Part shown: piece after piece, positions 1-7,538 of the stretch
How the letters are laid out: the number at the start of each line of letters is the position of its first letter
Numbering within the stretch: position 1 is the first letter of the stretch
Source: an uncultured Lachnospiraceae bacterium
GTDB taxonomy: Bacteria > Bacillota > Clostridia > Lachnospirales > Lachnospiraceae
Length of the DNA: 12,518 nt
Reading direction: 5' to 3'
Assembly (NCBI GenBank): GCA_948441955.1
Contig: CAOJQZ010000069.1
Location: forward strand, 1-12,518
Made by a program: the position numbers and the translations under genes
The notes under the pieces: generated by a model
What the model saw: the letters and a program-made list of their open reading frames with translations, nothing else
Told to the model about the DNA's origin: nothing
Database searches by the model: none

Positions 1-81
1 TCCCAGGACTATTCCCAGGATTATTATCAGGAGCCGGCGGCCGGTGATGACAGCTGTGTAGGAGATGGGTTAACTTATTAA
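1..81 (+). CDS. C-terminal end of an upstream gene (partial, product unknown)
   Basis: The frame starting at base 1 is open for 26 codons and stops at TAA 79-81. Its peptide begins SQDYSQDYYQEPAAGDD, a short Q/D/Y repeat followed by an A/G/D stretch. This looks like the hydrophilic low-complexity tail of an envelope protein. The other two forward frames also stop within the first 61 bases but give less protein-like peptides. A hairpin begins 20 bases after the stop, which fits the end of a transcription unit. No domain is visible, so the product cannot be named. Confidence 0.5.
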   Translation, partial: SQDYSQDYYQEPAAGDDSCVGDGLTY

Positions 82-100
82 CAGATCAATAGTAATCTTT

Positions 101-139
101 AAAAAGTGATGAGGATGAATGGAGGACCTCATCCTTTTT
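101..139 (+). terminator. Stem-loop terminator or leader attenuator before the MBOAT gene
   Basis: The arm at 101-114 (AAAAAGTGATGAGG) pairs with 127-139 (CCTCATCCTTTTT), leaving one bulged T and a 12-base loop. The A-tract and T-tract form the base of the stem, as in many rho-independent terminators. It lies 20 bases after the upstream stop and 20 bases before the MBOAT start. No promoter fits between its end and that start. The MBOAT operon must therefore be read from upstream of the hairpin, making it an attenuator or leaky terminator. A weak promoter-like pair, TTAACT (70-75) and TAATCT (93-98) with 17-base spacing, is the only local candidate. Confidence 0.6.
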
Positions 140-159
140 GAGGTTATAGAGGTGAAAAG

Positions 160-1668
160 ATGTCTTTAGTATCTAATATGTTTATAATATTTGTTGCGGT
201 ATCCGTATGTATTTACTACATATTACCGATGAAATACCGATGGTGGGGCCTTTTAGTGTGCAGCTACTGGTATTATCTGGCGTCAGGCATACAATATATA
301 TTCTTTATCCTGTTTTCCACAATCGTTACATATTTGAGCGCTGCTGCCGTAAAAAGATATATGGAGGAATCAAGGAAAAAAGCAAAGATATTCCTGATTC
401 TGGGACTGGTTTTTAACATTGGGATGCTTGGAATTGTGAAATACACAAATTTTGTGCTGGAAAATATTAATTCCATTTTTCACATGGATATACCGGGTAT
501 TGGGATATTACTTCCTTTAGGTATTTCCTTCTATACATTCCAGTCTTCCGGATACCTGCTGGATGTATATTGGAAAAGAACAGAAGCAGAGAAGAATCTG
601 TTTAAATATGGATTGTTTGTATCTTTTTTTCCTCAGATTTTACAAGGACCAATCAGCCGGCACAGCAGGCTGGCGGAAGAATTGTATATAGGCCATAGAT
701 TTGAGCTGTCAAAGTTTGAAAGAGGGCTGGAAAGAATTCTGTGGGGATTTTTCAAGAAGATGGTTCTTGCAGATTGGGCCGCAGTATTTGTAGATGCTGT
801 TTTTCATAATCCGGGAAACTATAACGGACTGGCAGTTTTTGGAGTACTCTTTTACTCTGTTCAATTATATGCTGATTTTTCAGGAGGCATGGACGTAGTA
901 ATCGGAATAGCATCTTTGTTTGGAATTACACTGGACGAGAATTTTAAGAGGCCGTTCTTAGCAGTATCTATTACAGATTTCTGGCATCGGTGGCATATTA
1001 CCTTAGGGACATGGATGAAGGATTATGTATTTTATCCCCTGTCTCTGTCGAAATGCATGAATAAATTTGGTAAATGGGGGAAAAAGATTTTTGGAAAGAA
1101 AACGGGACGAAAGCTTCCCATATGCTTTGCCAATATTGTTGTTTTCTTTTTAGTAGGCGTCTGGCACGGCGCAGCATGGAAATATATTGTATATGGTCTT
1201 TATAATGGATTCATTCTGGCATTCAGCGGCCTGATGGGGGATCAGTACAGAGTGTGGAAAAAAGCCCTTCATATACGGGGAGAAGAGAAGTGGTACCGTA
1301 TTTTTATGATAAGCAGGACATTTATTCTCGTAAATATCAGCTGGTTTTTTGATTGCTGTGACACAGTCGGACAGGCTTTTCATATGATGAAGCTGGCAGT
1401 TACCCAATTTGAACCTTTACAGCTGCTGACAATACCGGCGGGACGGGAAGGTATTGCATTTACCCCGTATGTTCTGATTATTCTTGCAGTGGGATGTTTT
1501 GTGCTGTTTATTGTAGAGATTTTTCAGGAAAGAGGAGTGAAAATCCAGGAAAAAATAGCAGAAAAAAATGTGGCCGTTCATTTTGGTATTTATTTGATTC
1601 TATTACTGGCGATAGGGGCCTTTGGCTCAACGGCAGCGGTGAGAGGGTTTATTTATGCACAATTTTAA
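160..1668 (+). CDS. MBOAT-family membrane acyltransferase (AlgI/DltB-like)
   Basis: 502-residue polytopic membrane protein of the membrane-bound O-acyltransferase family. The family moves an acyl group from a cytoplasmic carrier across the membrane toward a cell-surface polymer. Visible motifs are PLGISFYTFQ (119-128), the block FWHRWHITLGTWMKDYVFYP (274-293), and LVGVWHGAAW (331-340), whose His336 is the expected catalytic histidine. The C-terminus FIYAQF resembles the FIYFQF ending of AlgI-type enzymes. The length of about 500 also fits AlgI better than classical DltB, which is about 400. The ATG at 160 follows an AGAGGTG ribosome site. Its 3' end overlaps the SGNH gene by 14 bases, so the two are probably translationally coupled, matching MBOAT/SGNH pairs such as DltB/DltD and AlgI/AlgJ. 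With the ligase and carrier protein downstream, it probably takes its acyl group from the carrier rather than from acetyl-CoA. The family call is firm; the acyl group is unknown. Confidence 0.9.
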   Translation: MSLVSNMFIIFVAVSVCIYYILPMKYRWWGLLVCSYWYYLASGIQYIFFILFSTIVTYLSAAAVKRYMEESRKKAKIFLILGLVFNIGMLGIVKYTNFVLENINSIFHMDIPGIGILLPLGISFYTFQSSGYLLDVYWKRTEAEKNLFKYGLFVSFFPQILQGPISRHSRLAEELYIGHRFELSKFERGLERILWGFFKKMVLADWAAVFVDAVFHNPGNYNGLAVFGVLFYSVQLYADFSGGMDVVIGIASLFGITLDENFKRPFLAVSITDFWHRWHITLGTWMKDYVFYPLSLSKCMNKFGKWGKKIFGKKTGRKLPICFANIVVFFLVGVWHGAAWKYIVYGLYNGFILAFSGLMGDQYRVWKKALHIRGEEKWYRIFMISRTFILVNISWFFDCCDTVGQAFHMMKLAVTQFEPLQLLTIPAGREGIAFTPYVLIILAVGCFVLFIVEIFQERGVKIQEKIAEKNVAVHFGIYLILLLAIGAFGSTAAVRGFIYAQF

Positions 1669-2620
1669 AAGAAAAATAAAAGTAATTTTTGCTCTTGGAG
1701 TAATTGCAGTCATTTTATTTGGATTAGATTTTATGCTTTATCCCTGTACATTTATGAGAAATGATATTCATACAGTCTGTACGGAACCGAAGCAGGATAT
1801 TTTCCTGGGAACCTCTCACGGGAAGCTGAATATCGATCCGGATATAGTAGGGGACATTACCGGAAAAACAGGACATAATCTTTGTGTGGGAGGAGAGTAT
1901 GGCATAGACGCGTACTATCTTACTAAGCTGGTCATGGAAAAGCAGAAGCCGGAAAGGATTATATATGAGGTTGATCCGGGATATTTCGTTATGGAGAAGG
2001 AACCCGGGAATAATTATTTGTTGTTCTACCATGAATTTCCATTTTCCAAGGCGAAGCTTGAATACTTTGGCGCTTCCATGCTGGAATGCGATTTCCGGTC
2101 GGTATTATTTCCCTGGTACGAGTATCCTCTGGAATACGAGATTGAGAAAATACCGGACACAGTATATCAGAAGGCACATCAAAATTATGACGTAGCCTAT
2201 CTGAAAGGGGCGGCCCAGGAATATCATGAAAACGGTTTTATTGAGCGGTATCCGGTAGATGTTTCGAAGCTTGAACTTACAGAGCCAAAGCTCTTTACAA
2301 AGCAGGATGTGAAGCAGAAGAATATGGAATATTTGGAGAAGCTGATAAACCTGTGTAAGGAAGAGGGTGTGGAGTTTGTAGCTGTTACAACACCTGTTCC
2401 GGATCCGCTGCTTGATCTGTACGACAATAATTATAAGGAAGCATGGGAATATTTTGAAGCTTTTTTTGCAGAACATGAAATACGTTATCTTAATTTCAAT
2501 ACGGAATATTATGAATTCTTTTCCCATAACCTGATTAATTATACAGATTTTGACGGCCATATGAATGGCGAGGCGGCGGAAAAGTATTCCGAGATATTAG
2601 GATATCTGCTGCAGGTTTAA
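1655..2620 (+). CDS. Membrane-anchored SGNH/DltD-like acyl-transfer protein
   Basis: 321 residues with a single N-terminal membrane helix (about residues 8-29) and an extracytoplasmic domain. The block DIFLGTSHGKLNIDPD (48-63) matches the nucleophile region of SGNH/GDSL proteins, with Ser54 as probable nucleophile. FDGHMN (299-304) supplies the probable acid and base, Asp300 and His302, in a D-x-H arrangement like that of AlgJ/AlgX and PatB-type proteins. Partners of MBOAT enzymes in this class hand the acyl group to a surface glycan, as DltD does for teichoic acid. The ATG at 1655 is preceded by GAGAGGG (1641-1647) and overlaps the MBOAT gene by 14 bases. Sequence similarity to classical DltD looks low and the assignment rests on the motif pair, the topology and the neighbours. 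A role as a hydrolase trimming the same modification is possible. Confidence 0.75.
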   Translation: MHNFKRKIKVIFALGVIAVILFGLDFMLYPCTFMRNDIHTVCTEPKQDIFLGTSHGKLNIDPDIVGDITGKTGHNLCVGGEYGIDAYYLTKLVMEKQKPERIIYEVDPGYFVMEKEPGNNYLLFYHEFPFSKAKLEYFGASMLECDFRSVLFPWYEYPLEYEIEKIPDTVYQKAHQNYDVAYLKGAAQEYHENGFIERYPVDVSKLELTEPKLFTKQDVKQKNMEYLEKLINLCKEEGVEFVAVTTPVPDPLLDLYDNNYKEAWEYFEAFFAEHEIRYLNFNTEYYEFFSHNLINYTDFDGHMNGEAAEKYSEILGYLLQV

Positions 2621-2643
2621 AATATATAGAAGGGAGAAACGTC

Positions 2644-2763
2644 ATGGAAATTGCAGTTGCATTGTTTTTAGGCGGCTGGCTGTTTGCAGCAGGGGTACTG
2701 GCTTCCAGGCAGCTGGAAAGGGATTTCAAGAATATTTCAGACAGAGAGGAAAAGGCAGAATGA
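2644..2763 (+). CDS. 39-residue single-helix membrane micro-protein next to the symporter
   Basis: This ORF starts at ATG 2644 after a good ribosome site (GAAGGGAG, 2630-2637) and ends in TGA at 2761-2763. The stop overlaps the symporter start as ATGA. The peptide begins MEIAVALFLGGWLFAAGVLA, one hydrophobic helix (about residues 3-20), followed by a charged cytoplasmic-type tail (SRQLERDFKNISDREEKAE). It fills a gap of about 140 bases between two operon genes, and its start, spacing and overlap all look functional. Small accessory membrane proteins encoded beside SSS-family symporters are known, for example DUF485 and DUF997 proteins beside ActP- and PanF-type transporters. I do not recognise this one as a member of those families. 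A role in symporter stability or assembly is an inference. Translational coupling alone is a fallback explanation. Confidence 0.65.
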   Translation: MEIAVALFLGGWLFAAGVLASRQLERDFKNISDREEKAE

Positions 2764-4355
2764 ATATCTATTTTACGGGAATGTGTATCTCCATGATCAT
2801 TTACATCATTATCGGAATAGCAGTCAGCAGGAAGGTTAAAAACGCAGATGATTTTTATGTTGCAGGACGCAGAGCGCCGGTTATTCTGATTGCTGGCTCT
2901 ATGATTGCCTCCTATACTAGTACCGGGATGTTTATGGGAGATGCGGCGCAGTGCTATGAAGGTGTTTTTTCACCCATAATCATATTTGCCGGCATGCAGT
3001 CGGCCGGTTATATTATTGGAGCAGTGTTTTTTGGCAGATTTTTAAGACGGAGCAATATACTTACCATTCCGGAGTTTTTTGGAAAGCGTTTCTGTTCTGA
3101 GCGGATGAAAATGCTGGCGGCAGTTACGGCGATTATTACAATGACGGTCTATCTGCTGTCTGTAATTCAGGGAATAGGAACCTTGATGAACATAGTAACC
3201 GGAGTAAATTATAATATATGTATAACCCTTGCATTGCTTGTGTTTACGTTTATAACAGTGCTTTCAGGCTCCAGAGGCGTTCTTATTACGGACACGATTA
3301 TGGCGGGAGTATTTACAGCAGCTCTGGTTTTTGCTGCGCTTGTAATATCAAAGAATGCAGGCGGCTGGTTTGGAGCAATTGAAAGAATAGCTTCCAACGA
3401 TGCGCTGTCGGGACTGCTCTCCTGGGGAGGGGTGTCAGGTCCCCTATATGACAGTGGGATAGAAAATGTGATATGGGGGCTGATTTACGGCGTTGTATGG
3501 ATGTCTGTGTGCATGGTCGGACCGTGGCAGTCCAGCCGGTACCTGATGGCGAAAAATGAACATACGGTTGTAAGATCTTCCTTTATCTCGGCAGTGGGGG
3601 TATTTATGCTGGAGTTTCTGGTGGGGATGGCGGCCGTTATGGTAAATGTTGTGAACCCGAATATAGAAGTCTCCTCTCAGGTTATGATATGGGCGGCTAT
3701 GAATATGATGCCGAAGCTTCTTGGAGTCATATTACTAACAGGTGTTCTGGCGGCGGGTATCTCATCTGCAACTACATTTTTATCTTTAATCGGGGCGTCC
3801 GTTGCAAATGATATTATTGGTGTGAAGTCTAAGAAATCTATTATGGCAGGGCGTATTGCCATGGTGTTTGTGAGCGGGATTGTTCTGGCTGTCGCAGTCT
3901 ATAATCCCCCCGCCATTTTTTGGATTATGTTCTTAGGAGGCGCCATTGTTGCAAGCTCCTGGATGCCGGTAGCTCTTGCATGCGTATTTAGTAAAAGACT
4001 GACGAAGACAGGTGCGTTCTGCGGTATGCTGTTCGGCTTTTTATCATGCTTTGCTCTGAGGCTATATTCAAGCCTTTCGGGAGTCGAGCTGCCGGTTTAT
4101 CTGGACCCCAGCCTTGTTGGGATTATATGCAATCTTATAGCAATGTTTGCTGGAACATGCCTTACTCACGTTACAGAGGAGGAAAAGCAGGCAAGGGAAA
4201 GGATGTTTGTGATTCCGGAAGAGGAAAAAGATGAAGAAGAAGTGAGAAAGACCTTAAAATATGTCAGATTATCTCCGATGATAGGAGTACTGGTTGCCGG
4301 GACTTTACTGGTATTATGGGCAGTGCCGTATATATCGGGACTAAAAATATTATAA
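2760..4355 (+). CDS. Sodium:solute symporter (SSS family)
   Basis: 531-residue polytopic protein with about 13 hydrophobic segments, typical of the SSS (SLC5-like) family that imports solutes with Na+. The N-terminus shows the family hallmarks: a helix, then DDFYVAGRRAP (30-40), followed by GSMIASYTSTGMFMGDAAQ (46-64), the helix-1 region where substrate and sodium bind. A soluble acidic stretch (EEEKDEEEVRKTLK, about 494-507) precedes the last helix. Known substrates of the family include proline, pantothenate, acetate, lactate and other carboxylates. The sequence does not show which applies here. The gene sits inside an acyl-transfer operon, between the export pair (MBOAT/SGNH) and the activation pair (ligase/carrier). 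This suggests that it imports the acid the ligase activates. Start at 2760 overlaps the micro-protein by four bases. Confidence 0.85.
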   Translation: MNIYFTGMCISMIIYIIIGIAVSRKVKNADDFYVAGRRAPVILIAGSMIASYTSTGMFMGDAAQCYEGVFSPIIIFAGMQSAGYIIGAVFFGRFLRRSNILTIPEFFGKRFCSERMKMLAAVTAIITMTVYLLSVIQGIGTLMNIVTGVNYNICITLALLVFTFITVLSGSRGVLITDTIMAGVFTAALVFAALVISKNAGGWFGAIERIASNDALSGLLSWGGVSGPLYDSGIENVIWGLIYGVVWMSVCMVGPWQSSRYLMAKNEHTVVRSSFISAVGVFMLEFLVGMAAVMVNVVNPNIEVSSQVMIWAAMNMMPKLLGVILLTGVLAAGISSATTFLSLIGASVANDIIGVKSKKSIMAGRIAMVFVSGIVLAVAVYNPPAIFWIMFLGGAIVASSWMPVALACVFSKRLTKTGAFCGMLFGFLSCFALRLYSSLSGVELPVYLDPSLVGIICNLIAMFAGTCLTHVTEEEKQARERMFVIPEEEKDEEEVRKTLKYVRLSPMIGVLVAGTLLVLWAVPYISGLKIL

Positions 4356-4383
4356 ACAAAAGAATTTAGGAATAGGAGGAACT

Positions 4384-5889
4384 ATGATTACAAGGTTAGT
4401 AACAGATTACTTAGACAGAGCGGCAGAAAAATATCCTGATAAAAAGGCGTTCATCGATGAGAGAAGACAAATGACCTTTGGAGAAGTACATGACGAGGCA
4501 GAGAAAATAGCAATGACTTTGCTTAAAAAGGGATTTTTCAAAAAACCGGCGGCGATATTCATGGATAAAAAAGTGGAATGTATCCCGGCTTTTATGGGCG
4601 TGGCCTATAGCGGAAATTTCTATGCGGTTCTGGATACAAAAATGCCTGTGGCCAGGATTGAAAAGATTATGCAGACATTAGAGCCCGAAGTGGTTATTAC
4701 GGACAGTTTGCACAAAGAAACGGCGGAGAATTTTTCGGGCGGCAGTGAGATACTATTGTATGAGGAAATGATGAAGGAATGTGTTGATCATGAACAGCTG
4801 AGGTCTGTAAAGGAAAGAATCGTTGATACAGATATTCTCTATGTATTATTTACTTCCGGATCGACTGGTAACCCCAAGGGTGTTATCCTGCCGCACCGGT
4901 CCGTGGTTTCTTACATTGAGTGGGGAGCGGAAATTCTAGGCTATAATGAAGGAACGATATTAGGAAACCAGACTCCGTTTTATTTTGTCATGTCAGGTCT
5001 GGACATATATCAGACACTCCGAAACGGCTGTACAATGTACATGATCCCTAAACAGCTGTTTTCTTTTCCTTTGAGGCTGCTGGAATATATGAAAGAGCGT
5101 AAAATAAACACTGTATATTGGGTGCCGTCTGTATTGTGCCTTATAGCTAATTTTAAGGCTCTGCCCGAAACTCATTTGGATGATCTGAAGAATGTTTTTT
5201 TTGGCGGAGAGGTTATGCCTGTGAAACAGCTGAACATGTGGAGGTATGAGTATCCTGAGGCCCGGTTTATAAACCTGTACGGACAGACAGAAATGACAGA
5301 TATCTGCGCATATTATATCGTGGACCGAGAATTTGCCGATACAGAATCACTGCCGATTGGACGGCGCTGCCAGCCAATGGATCTTATGGTGCTGGGAGAG
5401 GACGATAAAATCGCTGCCGCTGGAGAAGTGGGAGAATTGTGCGGGAGGGGGCCCTTTCTTACTTATGGATATTATAACGATCCCCAGAAGACAAAGGAAG
5501 CGTTCGTTCAGAATCCATTGAATTCAAGTTATGCGGAGACGATTTACCGTACAGGGGATCTTGTGAAATATAATGAAAGAGGAGAACTGATCTATATATC
5601 CCGAAAGGATTTCCAGATTAAGCATATGGGGCACCGCATTGAGCTTGGGGAGATAGAGGCGGCGGTTTCTGCTCTCGGCGGCGTTGATATGAACTGCTGC
5701 TTATATAATGAAAAGGAATCAAAGATCATTTTATTTTATGTGGGAGACATAGAAAAGAGAAAAATGAATCAGGAGTTAAAAGAAACGCTTCCTGCGTACA
5801 TGCTGCCTGCCAAATGTGTGAAGTTAGAGGAAATGCCGTTTAATCTGAACGGAAAAATTGACAGAACAAAGTTAAAGGAGATGTTATAA
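4384..5889 (+). CDS. DltA-like acyl-adenylating ligase with altered substrate pocket
   Basis: 501-residue ANL-superfamily adenylation enzyme, the usual DltA length. It would activate a carboxylic acid with ATP and load it on the adjacent carrier protein. Core motifs are intact: A3 LFTSGSTGNPKG (155-166), A5 NLYGQTE (297-303), A7 YRTGD (388-392), A8 from DFQIKHMGHRIE (409-420), and A10 NGKID with catalytic Lys491. The pocket differs from DltA. In A4 (PFYFVMSGLDIY, 198-209), Val202 stands where DltA has the Asp that holds the substrate amino group. In FFGGE (272-276), Gly274 replaces the D-alanine-selecting Cys. I infer a substrate without an alpha-amino group, possibly larger than alanine. ATG 4384 follows AGGAGG, and the stop overlaps the carrier-protein start by one base. 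Automated annotation would probably call it D-alanine ligase; that substrate is doubtful. Confidence 0.85.
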   Translation: MITRLVTDYLDRAAEKYPDKKAFIDERRQMTFGEVHDEAEKIAMTLLKKGFFKKPAAIFMDKKVECIPAFMGVAYSGNFYAVLDTKMPVARIEKIMQTLEPEVVITDSLHKETAENFSGGSEILLYEEMMKECVDHEQLRSVKERIVDTDILYVLFTSGSTGNPKGVILPHRSVVSYIEWGAEILGYNEGTILGNQTPFYFVMSGLDIYQTLRNGCTMYMIPKQLFSFPLRLLEYMKERKINTVYWVPSVLCLIANFKALPETHLDDLKNVFFGGEVMPVKQLNMWRYEYPEARFINLYGQTEMTDICAYYIVDREFADTESLPIGRRCQPMDLMVLGEDDKIAAAGEVGELCGRGPFLTYGYYNDPQKTKEAFVQNPLNSSYAETIYRTGDLVKYNERGELIYISRKDFQIKHMGHRIELGEIEAAVSALGGVDMNCCLYNEKESKIILFYVGDIEKRKMNQELKETLPAYMLPAKCVKLEEMPFNLNGKIDRTKLKEML

Positions 5890-6110
5890 TGGAAAAGTTA
5901 TTAGAAATTTTAGAGGATATACAGCCGGATGTAGATTATACAACTTGTACCACATTGATTGATGATGAGATTTTAGATTCTTTTGCAATCCTGTCTATTG
6001 TAGGAGAGATAGAGGATGAGTTCGGCGTTTCAGTAACGCCTGCAGAAATTATACCTGAAAACTTTAATTCCATGCAGGCATTGTGGGAGATGATAGAAAG
6101 GCTGAAATAG
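5889..6110 (+). CDS. DltC-like acyl carrier protein
   Basis: 73-residue acidic four-helix carrier protein, close to DltC in length (about 78). The phosphopantetheine site is Ser31 in ILDSFAIL (28-35), matching the LDS motif of DltC and acyl carrier proteins. FGVSVTPAEIIPENFNSM (45-62) matches the helix II to helix III region of the family. It would carry the acyl group as a thioester between the ligase and the cytoplasmic face of the MBOAT channel. The start ATG overlaps the ligase stop by one base (TAATG), so the two are co-translated, as with dltA/dltC pairs elsewhere. The gene order differs from the classical dltABCD order. Confidence 0.88.
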   Translation: MEKLLEILEDIQPDVDYTTCTTLIDDEILDSFAILSIVGEIEDEFGVSVTPAEIIPENFNSMQALWEMIERLK

Positions 6111-6121
6111 GAGAGGATAAA

Positions 6122-7528
6122 ATGAGCTGGAAGATAAAGCCGGAAATTATCTGTGGGCTATTGCTTTTTCTTTTGTCATGCGGAATTCACGAAGAAGAGG
6201 CATAGGCGGCGGATAAGGCAGGATGGAGTTATGAAAAGGGATGGTATTATTATGATCGTCCCGGAAAGCCGGCAACAGGCTGGAGGCAGGTTGGAGGACA
6301 ATGGTATTATCTTGCGCCCGGGCAAAACGGCAGAATGCTGTGCAGTACACATCAGATCATAAACGGGAAGGAATATGCCTTCAGGTCAAATGGGGCAATG
6401 ATAAGCGGCTGGGAGTATACAGGCGGGAAGTGGTACTATTATGGCAGCTATGGGAAAATAACCGGCTGGCAGAAGGTGGGCGGATATTGGTATTATCTGG
6501 AACCGGGAAAGAAAGGATGCATGTCTGCCAATGGCTGGAAATATATCGGCGGGGTGTGGTATTATCTGAATGCAAACGGCTCTATGGCAACAGGATGGAT
6601 CTATAAGGGAGGATGGTATTACCTGGGTCTGGACGGGGCTATGAGAACAGGCTGGCATACAGTGGATGGATTAAGATATTATTTTTATAAGGAAAAAGAT
6701 TCTTATGGCGGCATTTGGGGAATGATGGCCAGGAATACGATTATTGAGGGGAATCGGCTTGCTTCGGACGGGAGCGACATAACGGCAAAATACACACTGG
6801 GACAGATTGGGAATTCAAGCAGTATTATGGTATGGAACAGCAGTATTACCAGTCAGCAGAGAGCGGCGCTTAACAGAGCGATAGCGGCCTTTGGAAGTAA
6901 GGGGTGGAGCGTTGGATTTGTCCTGTTGGATATCAATTCCGGAAAAGCGGTTTCCTATAATGCCGGGTTAGAATTAAACGGAGCCAGTACAGTAAAGGGT
7001 CCTTATGTAATAAGCCTTTTAAACGCAGGATATGGCGCGGTAAACAGTATGTGGAGAGCCGTGAAGCAGTCCAGTAATTCGGATTATGAATATCTTAGAG
7101 GGCAGTACGGGTCTTCAGTGTATGTGAACTGGCTCTCAGAGGCAGGCGTGTCTGCTTCCCGGGGAAATACAGGGTGGCCTGATACAACTGGCATAGAGCT
7201 GGCAAAGATGTGGCTGCATGGCTATAGTTATTTAAACAGTAACCGGGCAAATGCAGGATGGGCAAGGTCAATGTTCCAATATACAGCCAATTCGCCTATA
7301 TCATCAAAGCTGTCCGGAAAACATGCGGTGTACAGCAAATCTGGATGGATGGATCGGACGGAGGGCGACTGGTGCAATGTTTATCATGACGCAGGTATTG
7401 TTATGGACGGAGGGAACCCATATATTATTGCCATTGTTTCAAACAGCCCGGGAGCAGACAGGGGCCGCAGCTATATGGAGGATCTGGTGGTGCAGCTGGA
7501 TGCGGTTCACAAAGGGATGGTGCGATAA
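6122..7528 (+). pseudogene. Choline-binding serine hydrolase gene interrupted by an in-frame TAG
   Basis: An ATG at 6122, only 12 bases after the carrier-protein stop and with a good ribosome site (AGGAGAGG), opens a typical secretion signal. It has a basic N-terminus (MSWKIK), a hydrophobic core (IICGLLLFLLSCG), then HEEEA. Codon 28 is TAG (6203-6205). The same frame then continues without interruption: AADKAGW, the first choline-binding repeat, and on to TAA 7526-7528. Translating through the stop gives 468 residues. The stop falls in the middle of an A-x-A signal-peptidase site (EA-x-A-AD), where CAG (Gln) to TAG would be one transition. No ATG, GTG or TTG occurs in this frame between 6206 and 6335. 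The first later start (6335) lies inside a repeat, lacks a ribosome site and has no signal peptide. The gene is therefore either a recent pseudogene, read through by suppression, or affected by a sequencing error. Confidence 0.8.
6335..7528 (+). CDS. Open part of the gene: choline-binding repeats plus beta-lactamase-like serine hydrolase domain
   Basis: Residue numbers here count from the ATG at 6335 (397 residues). Residues 1-120 are choline-binding repeats of the form GWxxxGGxWYYL...G.M.TGW. Two further repeats lie upstream of 6335 in the same frame, giving about seven modules in the whole gene. Such repeats bind phosphocholine on teichoic acids. Residues about 135-397 resemble a class A beta-lactamase / PBP-like fold: STVK (218-221) gives nucleophile Ser218 and Lys221, SSN (246-248) fits the SxN motif, and KSG (335-337) fits the KTG motif. 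Likely roles are peptidoglycan or surface-ester hydrolysis; resistance to beta-lactams is not implied. The domain appears undamaged, so the interrupting stop is probably recent. Without the upstream signal peptide this shorter product would stay in the cytoplasm. Confidence 0.7.
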   Translation: MLCSTHQIINGKEYAFRSNGAMISGWEYTGGKWYYYGSYGKITGWQKVGGYWYYLEPGKKGCMSANGWKYIGGVWYYLNANGSMATGWIYKGGWYYLGLDGAMRTGWHTVDGLRYYFYKEKDSYGGIWGMMARNTIIEGNRLASDGSDITAKYTLGQIGNSSSIMVWNSSITSQQRAALNRAIAAFGSKGWSVGFVLLDINSGKAVSYNAGLELNGASTVKGPYVISLLNAGYGAVNSMWRAVKQSSNSDYEYLRGQYGSSVYVNWLSEAGVSASRGNTGWPDTTGIELAKMWLHGYSYLNSNRANAGWARSMFQYTANSPISSKLSGKHAVYSKSGWMDRTEGDWCNVYHDAGIVMDGGNPYIIAIVSNSPGADRGRSYMEDLVVQLDAVHKGMVR

Positions 7529-7538
7529 AAAGTATGAT

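Noticed and set aside
2105..2560. Minus-strand open frame of 151 codons under the SGNH gene
   Set aside because: No ribosome site. It is antisense to a gene with clear motifs, and its composition (I/F/C-rich) is that of a reversed coding frame.
2760..4355. Assigning proline or pantothenate as symporter substrate
   Set aside because: SSS substrate cannot be read from sequence at this level, and neither proline nor pantothenate genes are nearby.
4384..6110. Calling the ligase and carrier dltA and dltC outright
   Set aside because: The D-alanine pocket residues are replaced and the MBOAT partner resembles AlgI more than DltB, so the symbols would imply a substrate the sequence does not support.
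6203..6205. TAG read as pyrrolysine or other recoded residue
   Set aside because: The position is in a signal peptide cleavage site, not an active site, and no stem-loop characteristic of recoding is apparent after it. Nonsense mutation or sequencing error is simpler, though suppression cannot be excluded.
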